This document shows, piece by piece, positions 24,626 to 30,340 of a stretch of 30,340 bases of DNA (positions within the stretch are counted from its first letter, which is position 1; each line of letters starts with the position of its first letter). A program made the position numbers and the translations under genes. Below the pieces are notes generated by a model. It was not told the DNA's origin. It saw only the letters and a list, made by a program, of their open reading frames with translations, and made no database searches. Where the stretch lies: positions 1 through 30,340 of the forward strand of contig JARLGP010000273.1 of assembly GCA_031292735.1 (NCBI GenBank). Reading direction: 5' to 3'. The DNA comes from Holophaga sp. (GTDB lineage: Bacteria; Acidobacteriota; Holophagae; Holophagales; Holophagaceae).

Positions 24626-25564
24626 TCAGGGACGCGGGCCTTCCAGCGCGGGCAGGTAGAGGGTGAAGGCGGAGCCCTCGCCCGGCGCGCTGCGCACCCT
24701 GAGCCCGCCGCCGTGGCTGCGGAGGATGCCCAGCACCGCGGCCAGCCCCAGCCCCCGTCCGGAGAACTTGGTGGTGAAGAAGGGCTCGAAGGCCCGGGCC
24801 GCCACCTCCGCCGTCATCCCGGCGCCGTCATCGGCCACCTCCAGGACCACATAGTTGCCCGGAGCCGGGGCCAGCACCCAGGGGCCGGCCTTGGCCGCGG
24901 CCGCATCGATGCGCTCGCCCGCGGTGCGGAGGGTGATCCGCCCCTCGGCGTTCAGGGCGCTGGCATCGGCGGCGTTGCCCACCAGGTTCATGAGGATCTG
25001 GAAGACCTGGGTGGATTCGCCCAGCACCAGGGGCAGGCCGGGCGCCAGGTCCAGCCGGAGGGTCACCTGCCGGGGCATGGAGACGGCGAGGATCTGGGCG
25101 GCTTCCTGCACCTGGATGCCCAGGTCCAGCTCCGCCACCCGGTACCTCCCCTTGCCCGAATAGGCCAGCAGCTGGCGGGTGAGATCAGCCGCCCGGGTGA
25201 CCGCCTTGCTGATGGCCTCGAAGCAGCCCGCCACCTGGCTGTGGGGCTCCGCCGCCAGGGTGCCCAGTTCGGCGTTGCCCATGATGGTGGTGAGCAGGTT
25301 GTTGAAATCGTGGGCCACCCCGCCGGCCAGGACGCCGAGCGTCTCCAGCTTCTGGGCCTCCTGGATCTGCAGTTCCAGCTTGGCCTTGGCGGAAGTCTGC
25401 TCGGCGGCCAGTTCCGCGGCTTCCCGCAGTTCCTGGGCCTGGACCGTGGCCAGGACCAGCTTCTCGTTGGCCTCCACCAGCAGCGCCTTGGCCAGCCCGT
25501 CCGCCCGGGTTTCGCACAGGTGCACGGCCGAGCCCTTCCGGTGCGCCCGGGCAAAGGTGCTCAT
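24626..25564 (-). CDS. Soluble sensor histidine kinase
   Basis: A 312-aa kinase without membrane segments. A coiled coil (about 25-75) leads to the H-box LGVLAGGVAHDFNNLL with H85, then the N-box ILMNLVGNAADA, G1 DDGAGM, FFTTK and G2 GRGLGLA. This is the HisKA/HATPase set of the family with VAHDFNN. There is no sensor domain other than the first 40 residues, so input probably comes through the neighbouring 132-aa protein. The ribosome site is weak (GGCGGGTCGCG). Convergent with the sigma-54 activator, which lacks a receiver domain, so it is not an obvious partner. No REC protein is directly beside it. Confidence 0.9.
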   Translation of the reverse strand: MSTFARAHRKGSAVHLCETRADGLAKALLVEANEKLVLATVQAQELREAAELAAEQTSAKAKLELQIQEAQKLETLGVLAGGVAHDFNNLLTTIMGNAELGTLAAEPHSQVAGCFEAISKAVTRAADLTRQLLAYSGKGRYRVAELDLGIQVQEAAQILAVSMPRQVTLRLDLAPGLPLVLGESTQVFQILMNLVGNAADASALNAEGRITLRTAGERIDAAAAKAGPWVLAPAPGNYVVLEVADDGAGMTAEVAARAFEPFFTTKFSGRGLGLAAVLGILRSHGGGLRVRSAPGEGSAFTLYLPALEGPRP

Positions 25565-25601
25565 CGCGACCCGCCGGATCCAGGGACGGTCCCAGGGATT
25601 C

Positions 25602-26000
25602 TCATGCTGTCGCCTCCGGTTCCGAACCCGGGGCGGCCAAGGCCCACACTGGAGCCAGCAGGCGGTCTGTCAATGAGGACCCGATCAGGGTCTCCAGCAG
25701 GTCGGTGAAGGTGGTGAGCAGGGTCAGGCTCGCCTCCTGGGCCGCGGCCGGATCGCAGGCCTCCAGCCTTGCCCGGAAGCCGGCCAGGGGCGCCGCGGCT
25801 TCCCCCTCCATGGCCAGCCACGGGCAGAAGCGCGCCGCCACGTGCAGCGCACGGCTGAACAAGGCGTCCACCCCGCGCCGGCCAAGGACCGGCGCCAGGC
25901 AGGCCGCCACCCGCCGCCAGAGGCCGATGGCCGCCTCGGGCGCCCCTCCGCCCTGGGCCAGGATCCTTTGGAGCGCCTCGCGGCGCGTTTGGGTTTGCAT
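25602..26000 (-). CDS. Conserved-looking helical protein upstream of the histidine kinase
   Basis: A 132-aa protein read from MQTQTRREALQRILAQGGG; the frame is open 27 codons further up, but codon use there (CTA, CCT, CAA, GCA) is unlike the rest. It is mainly alpha-helical, with stretches such as IGLWRRVAACLAPVLGRRGVDALFSRALHVAARFCPWLAMEG and SLTLLTTFTDLLETLIGSSLTDRLLAPVWA. Similar small proteins occur beside hybrid or simple histidine kinases in other bacteria, in my recollection, but no function is known to me. It precedes the kinase by 37 bases in the same direction and is probably its co-transcribed partner. Confidence 0.65.
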   Translation of the reverse strand: MQTQTRREALQRILAQGGGAPEAAIGLWRRVAACLAPVLGRRGVDALFSRALHVAARFCPWLAMEGEAAAPLAGFRARLEACDPAAAQEASLTLLTTFTDLLETLIGSSLTDRLLAPVWALAAPGSEPEATA

Positions 26001-26167
26001 CGGGAAGCCTGCTTGAGGTAGGGCCTGCCCCAGGGCGGCAAGGACATTGCCCGGGCACAGACGGGTGGAGGGGGAACCCATTGGAAAGTGACAGCAGGGA
26101 GCCTATGCAGGATTCGCGCCGCAGCCCGGGCGACGCCGGCAAACCCTCCTTGGCATGGAATCAACCT

Positions 26168-26195
26168 GCTATAAAGGTAGTAATTAGGTCATCAA
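26168..26195 (-). promoter_or_regulatory. Candidate promoter for the kinase gene pair
   Basis: Minus strand: TTGATG (26195-26190), 16-base spacer, TATAGC (26173-26168), in an AT-rich pocket of a GC-rich genome, upstream of the small helical protein and the kinase. Confidence 0.4.
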
Positions 26196-26454
26196 GCGAG
26201 CTTCCCGCCGACCCGCACCCACCGATGCCAGGACGGGACTTGGCCTGGCAAAGGCCTTCGAAGTGAATGAGCCCTTTCCTCATTTTGAATTCATGACCGG
26301 CCCCCTGGAACGCCATGGGCGCCCGGGACTGCCGCCTCGCCGGAGCGCCCCCCCGCCTCCGGATTGAAGGGGCCCTCCTTCATCTTGATGGAAAGGGCCG
26401 GGGATGGGTGCCGGGTCATCACGTCTAAATACTGTTTTATTGCTATTTAAATAA

Positions 26455-26470
26455 TGGAATGGATCGTGCA
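26455..26470 (+). promoter_or_regulatory. Possible sigma-54 promoter
   Basis: TGGAATGGATCGTGCA has the GG and GC dinucleotides exactly ten bases apart as in -24/-12 promoters, after an AT-rich run. The -24 box (TGGAATG) and -12 box (GTGCA) are only partial matches, so this may be chance. It would serve the stress-protein remnant and the CBS gene. Confidence 0.25.
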
Positions 26471-26582
26471 TTCCTTCCGCGAACCTGGTGGCAGGCCTGA
26501 ACCAAGGCCCACTCCAAGCGTCCGCCGCGATGGGGGCGATCCCATGACGGATTCGAACCCCCTTCTCAACAAAGGAATCCCA

Positions 26583-26717
26583 ATGAGCGATCTGAGTTCC
26601 GTCGTGGCCGTCTACCCGTCCCACCTGGAAGCTGGATCGGCCATCAAGGAACTGCGCACCGCCCAGGCCATGGCGCTGCCGGCGCCGCCCGATCTGGCGG
26701 TTCCCGCCGGCAAGTGA
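26583..26717 (+). pseudogene. Truncated stress-protein gene (5' remnant)
   Basis: Forty-four codons with a good ribosome site (AAAGGAATCCCA) read MSDLSSVVAVYPSHLEAG SAIKEL and then RTAQAMALPAPPDLAVPAGK and a stop. The first 24 residues match my memory of the N-terminus of a general stress protein family (DUF1269-like) that normally continues with a Gly-rich membrane hairpin to about 150-170 aa. Here the rest is gone and the tail is unrelated. It therefore looks like an internal deletion that fused the 5' end of one gene to the 3' end of another sequence. An intact tiny peptide is possible but less likely. The CBS gene starts 31 bases later and may be co-transcribed. Confidence 0.55.
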
Positions 26718-26748
26718 AGCCCGCTTTCCATCCACCAGGAGATCCACC

Positions 26749-27399
26749 ATGCTCATCCGCGAACTGATGACCCCCAACCCGCCGGTCCTGACCCCGCACA
26801 TGACCCTGCCGGACGCCCTGGCGTTCCTCAAGGAAAAGAAGGTGCATCGCATGGCGGTGGTGAACGGGCACGGAACCCTGGTGGGCATCATCGCCGAGAC
26901 CGACCTGCACAACGCGACCCCGTCGCCGGCCACCCTGCTCTCCTACTGGGAGATCCCGGTCCTGCTGGCCAAGATCACCGTGGAAGCGCTGATGGTGAGG
27001 GATGTGCTGACGGTGACCGAGGACACCCCGGTGGAAGACGCGGCGCGGATCATGGCGGACCACAACATCGGCTGCCTGCCGGTCATGAACGGCCAGACGC
27101 TGGTGGGCATGGTCAACCAGAACGATCTGTTCCGGGTCTTCATGGAACTCATGGGCGCACGCCGGAAGGGGGTCCGCATCTGGGCCAGGACCGATTCCAG
27201 CAAGGGCACGGTGGCCCGGATCAGCAGCGCCATCGCCGAAGCCTCCGGCGACATCGTGGGCCTGGGCATCCTGGAGATCCACGACGCCCAGGGAACGCGG
27301 GGGGAAATCACCCTCAAGGTGCAGGATGTCCCCGAGGACCGGCTGGTGGACGTGGTCAAGCCATTTGTTGTTGAATTGCTAGATGTAAGATCAAGTTAA
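26749..27399 (+). CDS. CBS-CBS-ACT domain protein (AcuB-like)
   Basis: A 216-aa soluble regulatory protein. Two CBS repeats are seen: residues about 5-60 (LMTPNPPVLTPHMTLPDALAFL ... VGIIAETDL) and about 80-135 (VRDVLTVTEDTPVEDAARIM ... LVGMVNQNDLFRVF). They form a nucleotide-binding Bateman module. The C-terminal part (about 145-212) looks like an ACT-type ligand domain. The same arrangement is found in AcuB-like proteins. Start after AGGAGATCCACC. Ligand unknown (adenine nucleotide likely). The last codons and the following bases switch abruptly to AT-rich sequence. Confidence 0.88.
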   Translation: MLIRELMTPNPPVLTPHMTLPDALAFLKEKKVHRMAVVNGHGTLVGIIAETDLHNATPSPATLLSYWEIPVLLAKITVEALMVRDVLTVTEDTPVEDAARIMADHNIGCLPVMNGQTLVGMVNQNDLFRVFMELMGARRKGVRIWARTDSSKGTVARISSAIAEASGDIVGLGILEIHDAQGTRGEITLKVQDVPEDRLVDVVKPFVVELLDVRSS

Positions 27400-27561
27400 T
27401 AGATAAGAAAAATAAATCATATCCAAAAACTGAAATTGCAATAAATATATTGAATTCTATTCACTTTTTTCGTTCGTCGTGGCGTATATTTCAAAGAGGT
27501 CATGTAGGCATCTCAGGCCCTGCGGCCCAGCGAAATTTTCGCGACTTTCCAGAGGTCGCCC

Positions 27562-29310
27562 ATGCCCAAGCAAAAACATGATGCCGTCACCTCCAGCTAC
27601 ACTTTTAGTGCCGTTGATGATGGGGTTGAAGGCAGGCATCAAAGGATCCTGTTGAAGATCGGCGCCCTGCAGGACGCGATCTTCAACAGCGCCAATTTCT
27701 CCAGCATCGCCACCGACGCCAGGGGCGTCATCCAGATCTTCAACGTCGGCGCCGAGCGGATGCTGGGCTACGCGGGCGCCGAAGTGGTGAACAAGATCAC
27801 CCCGGCCGACATTTCCGATCCCCAGGAGATGATCATCCGGGCCAAGGCGTTGAGCCTGGAACTGGCCACCACCATCGCCCCCGGGTTCGAGGCGCTGGTG
27901 TTCAAGGCGTCCCGGGGCATCGAGGACATCTACGAGCTGACCTACATCCGCAAGGACGGCAGCCGGTTCCCTGCCCTGGTGTCGGTGACGGCGCTGCGCG
28001 ACGCCCAGGGCGTGGTCATCGGCTACCTGCTGATCGGCACCGACAACACGGCCCGCAAGCAGATCGAGGCGGAACGGGAAAAGCTCACCCAGCACCTGCG
28101 CGACAAGAACGCCGAACTGGAGAGCGCCAAGTTCGTGGCGGAAAAGGCCAACCTGGCCAAGTCGGAATTCCTGTCCAGCATGAGCCACGAACTCCGGTCC
28201 CCGCTCAATGCCATCCTCGGGTTCGCCCAGCTGATGGATTCGGAGACCCCGCCGCCCACCGTCTCCCAGAAGGCCAGCATCCACCAGATCCTCCACGCCG
28301 GCTGGTACCTGATGGAGCTGATCAACGAGATCCTCGACCTGGCGGTGGTGGAATCCGGAAAGCTTTCGCTGTCGGTGGAGCCGGTGGCGCTGGCCGACGT
28401 GATGCAGGAATGCCTGGCCATGACCGAGCAGCAGGGCCAGAAGCACGAACTGGAGCTGGTCTTCCCCCAGCTCGACGAGCCCATCTATGTGCTGGCCGAC
28501 CGGGTCCGGCTGAAGCAGATCCTGCTCAACCTCCTTTCCAACGCCATCAAGTACAACCGCCCGGGCGGCAGCGTGGTGGTGAGCTGCAGCCAACCCGGCC
28601 CGGAGCGCATCCGGTTCAGCGTCAAGGACACCGGCACCGGCCTGAGCCCGGCCAAGCTGGCCCAGCTGTTCCAGCCGTTCAACCGGCTGGGGCAGGAGAC
28701 CAGCGCCGAGCAGGGCACCGGCATCGGCCTGGTGATGAGCAAGCTGCTGGTGGAAATGATGGGCGGGGTGATCGGGGTGATCAGCACGGTGGGCGTGGGC
28801 AGCGAATTCTGGTTCGAGCTGAAGGCCACCGTTCCCCCCCGGCTGGAACCCGAGGAGGCCGGCCAGCCGGCCGCAGCCGTAGCTGAGGCCATTCCGGGAG
28901 CCAAGCGGCACACCCTGCTTTACGTGGAAGACAACGTCGCCAACCTGGAACTGGTGGAGCAGCTCATCGCCCGCCGCCCGGACCTGCGGCTGCTGAGCGC
29001 GGGGACCGGCATGCTCGGGGTCAAGCTGGCCCAGCAGCACCTGCCGGAAGTGATCCTCATGGACATCAACCTGCCAGGCATCAGCGGCATCCAGGCTCTC
29101 GGCCTGCTGCGCACGGATCCGCGTACCGCGCGGATCCCGGTGCTGGCCATCAGCGCCAACGCCATGCCCGGGGACATCAAGCGTTGCACGGAAGCGGGAT
29201 TCTTCCGCTACCTCACCAAGCCGATCAAGGTCGCCGAGTTCATGGAGGCGCTGAACGTGGCGCTGGCCATGGCGGGAACCCAGGCCCAGCACGCGGAAAA
29301 GGGGCTGTGA
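27562..29310 (+). CDS. PAS hybrid sensor histidine kinase with receiver domain
   Basis: A 582-aa cytoplasmic kinase. PAS domain at about 35-170 (SIATDARGVIQIFNVGAERMLGY ... RKDGSRFPALVSVTALRDAQG), a coiled-coil linker, HisKA with H209 in SSMSHELRSPLNAILGF, HATPase_c at about 310-430 (NLLSNAIKYN, KDTGTGL, GTGIGLVMSK), and a C-terminal REC domain at about 455-575 with acidic YVEDN, phospho-acceptor D501 (LMDINLPG) and K in LTKPI. Start after AGAGGTCGCCC. The stop is four bases before the next gene, which encodes a REC-cyclase protein, so the two probably form one phosphorelay unit. The PAS ligand is unknown; no heme-type His is evident to me. Confidence 0.94.
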   Translation: MPKQKHDAVTSSYTFSAVDDGVEGRHQRILLKIGALQDAIFNSANFSSIATDARGVIQIFNVGAERMLGYAGAEVVNKITPADISDPQEMIIRAKALSLELATTIAPGFEALVFKASRGIEDIYELTYIRKDGSRFPALVSVTALRDAQGVVIGYLLIGTDNTARKQIEAEREKLTQHLRDKNAELESAKFVAEKANLAKSEFLSSMSHELRSPLNAILGFAQLMDSETPPPTVSQKASIHQILHAGWYLMELINEILDLAVVESGKLSLSVEPVALADVMQECLAMTEQQGQKHELELVFPQLDEPIYVLADRVRLKQILLNLLSNAIKYNRPGGSVVVSCSQPGPERIRFSVKDTGTGLSPAKLAQLFQPFNRLGQETSAEQGTGIGLVMSKLLVEMMGGVIGVISTVGVGSEFWFELKATVPPRLEPEEAGQPAAAVAEAIPGAKRHTLLYVEDNVANLELVEQLIARRPDLRLLSAGTGMLGVKLAQQHLPEVILMDINLPGISGIQALGLLRTDPRTARIPVLAISANAMPGDIKRCTEAGFFRYLTKPIKVAEFMEALNVALAMAGTQAQHAEKGL

Positions 29311-29314
29311 TTCC

Positions 29315-30208
29315 ATGATAGATTCCACCGACGTCATGCGCGGCAGCATCCTGATCGTAGACGACCAGGAAGCCAATGTCCTGCTGCTGGAACAGATGTT
29401 GCGCAGTGCCGGCTACTCCGCCATCACCTCCACCATGAACCCCACCAAGGTCTGCGAACTGCACCTGGTGAACCGCTACGACTTGATTCTGCTGGATCTG
29501 CAGATGCCCGGCATGGACGGGTTCCAGGTCATGGAGAACCTCAAGCAGATCGAGACGGGCGGCTACCTGCCCATCCTGGTCATCACCGCCCAGGCCGGGC
29601 ACAAGCTGCGCGCCTTGAAGGCGGGTGCCCGGGATTTCGTCAGCAAACCGTTCGACCTGGCCGAAGTGCTGCTCCGGGTCTACAACCTCCTGGAAGTCCG
29701 CCTGCTGCACCTGGAGGCCCTGAGGCTCTACGACCAGGTGGCGGCCGAGCAGAAGGTCTCGGAGCGGCTGCTGTCCGACCTGCTGCCCCATTCCCTGGCG
29801 GAAATCCTGAAGGGGTTGCCGGAAGCCGCCGCCCGCGGGCCGCAGAAGCTCATCGCCGAGAGCCACGCCGAGGTGATCATCCTGTTCGCCGACATCGTGG
29901 CGTTCACCCGGTTCGCCGAAGGCGCCAGCGCCCGAGTCCTTTCCGGAGTGCTCAACGACATCGCCGCCCGGTTGCCCGACGAAGGCGACGTCCCGGGCCG
30001 GAAACGCAGCGACACCCTCGACGACGCCTACCTGGCCAGCATGGACTTGTCCGACCTGGTGGCGGACCACACCATCCGCACCGCGGAAATGGCCCTGGAC
30101 CTGAGCGAAGCCCTGGACCGGTTCAACGCGCGCAGCAGCTACCAGATCCGCCTGCGCATCAGCCTCGACGGCGGCGCCGGCCCGGGCAAGGCTCCCTACC
30201 GGATGTGA
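29315..30208 (+). CDS. Response regulator with C-terminally truncated class III cyclase domain
   Basis: A 297-aa protein. REC domain at about 10-130: VDDQEAN, phospho-acceptor D61 (LLDLQMPG) and SKPF. A coiled-coil linker (about 130-170) leads to the start of a class III adenylate/guanylate cyclase domain: VIILFADIVAFTRFAE with metal-site D193, and DDAYLAS where active enzymes have GDAYM. The domain then drifts (EMALDLSEALDRFNARSSYQIRLRISLDGG) and ends at GKAPYRM. The usual continuation (YDLWGDTVNTASRM) with the catalytic Asn and Arg is absent. It is therefore probably not an active cyclase. The loss may be a 3' deletion or a truncated adaptor that still dimerises. Co-transcribed with the hybrid kinase, four bases after its stop; no good ribosome site of its own, suggesting coupling. 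Confidence 0.88.
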   Translation: MIDSTDVMRGSILIVDDQEANVLLLEQMLRSAGYSAITSTMNPTKVCELHLVNRYDLILLDLQMPGMDGFQVMENLKQIETGGYLPILVITAQAGHKLRALKAGARDFVSKPFDLAEVLLRVYNLLEVRLLHLEALRLYDQVAAEQKVSERLLSDLLPHSLAEILKGLPEAAARGPQKLIAESHAEVIILFADIVAFTRFAEGASARVLSGVLNDIAARLPDEGDVPGRKRSDTLDDAYLASMDLSDLVADHTIRTAEMALDLSEALDRFNARSSYQIRLRISLDGGAGPGKAPYRM

Positions 30209-30281
30209 ACGCCCGGAGCCGGTAAGCCGTTGTGATGGAATAACATTGAGTGGTCCTCCGGCCAGGCGCCGACCCACGCTT

Positions 30282-30332
30282 ACGCTTCGGACTTTCCGTC
30301 CTCGCAAGCTGCGGGCGGAAAGTCCGAAGCGT
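30282..30332. repeat. Perfect 17-bp inverted repeat (terminator or mobile-element-like hairpin)
   Basis: ACGCTTCGGACTTTCCG (30282-30298) pairs exactly with its reverse complement at 30316-30332. The 17-base loop contains a smaller CGCA-AGC-TGCG stem. It lies about 75 bases after the REC-cyclase stop. No T-run follows. It may be a terminator of unusual form, an intergenic palindromic repeat, or the edge of a mobile element. Confidence 0.6.
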
Positions 30333-30340
30333 TTGCCGTC

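Larger units (their letters stand above)
26001..26582. other. Long intergenic region
   Basis: About 580 bases without a supported gene. Contents: a candidate minus-strand promoter at 26168-26195, an imperfect hairpin at 26371-26399 (GGCCCT...AGGGCC around CATC-TT-GATG), an AT-rich stretch at 26427-26455, and a possible sigma-54 promoter at 26455-26470. The reading frames here lack ribosome sites. Confidence 0.4.

Overview
The window is about 30 kb of GC-rich (roughly two-thirds G+C) bacterial chromosome. Genes are tightly packed on both strands and nearly all are intact. The outer-membrane beta-barrel and OmpA-type proteins indicate a Gram-negative (diderm) cell. The mix of genes (MetY, DUF4337, an lmo0937-type small membrane protein, BON and DUF748 proteins, a V4R-type sigma-54 activator) would fit a Holophagae-like Acidobacteriota or a deltaproteobacterium-like lineage. 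That is an impression from content only. There are no rRNA or tRNA genes, CRISPR arrays, insertion sequences or phage genes.

Layout. (1) 1-4131: a partial amidohydrolase and an M20 metallopeptidase on the minus strand, then a divergent O-acetylhomoserine sulfhydrylase (metY-like) whose promoter carries a perfect 21-bp palindrome. (2) 4240-5688: a GGDEF-EAL protein with a decayed GGDEF site (GTDQF) and an intact EAL site. (3) 5689-11419: a catabolic-looking module made of a multi-pass transporter (minus), a divergent GntR/FCD repressor, a ThDP-dependent enzyme and an FAD oxidoreductase with a dense cysteine cluster. Two matching GTATA-N3-TATAC operators sit in the two promoter regions and tie the module together. 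This is the best candidate here for an undescribed pathway. (4) 11437-14977: DUF4337 membrane protein, SDR reductase, guanylate kinase and an NPPF-type methyltransferase. (5) 15018-17387: a polar amino acid ABC transporter operon (binding protein, permease, ATPase), followed by what looks like the orphaned 3' end of an outer-membrane protein gene. (6) 17781-22651: an envelope region with a small beta-barrel, a 56-aa membrane peptide, an AsmA/DUF748 protein, an OmpA-domain protein, a 49-aa lmo0937-type membrane protein and a triple-BON lipid/stress protein. (7) 22965-30340: a signalling region with a V4R sigma-54 activator, a histidine kinase plus its small partner, a truncated stress-protein remnant, a CBS-CBS-ACT protein, a PAS hybrid kinase and a REC protein fused to a shortened class III cyclase domain. 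It ends with a long perfect hairpin.

How they may work together: the GntR module reads as substrate-inducible uptake and degradation of a small acid. The substrate cannot be named from sequence. The two-gene kinase/REC-cyclase unit (27562-30208) is probably one phosphorelay. The BON/lmo0937/OmpA cluster and the neighbouring sigma-54 activator suggest an envelope-stress theme, but no convincing sigma-54 promoter was found in front of the BON gene.
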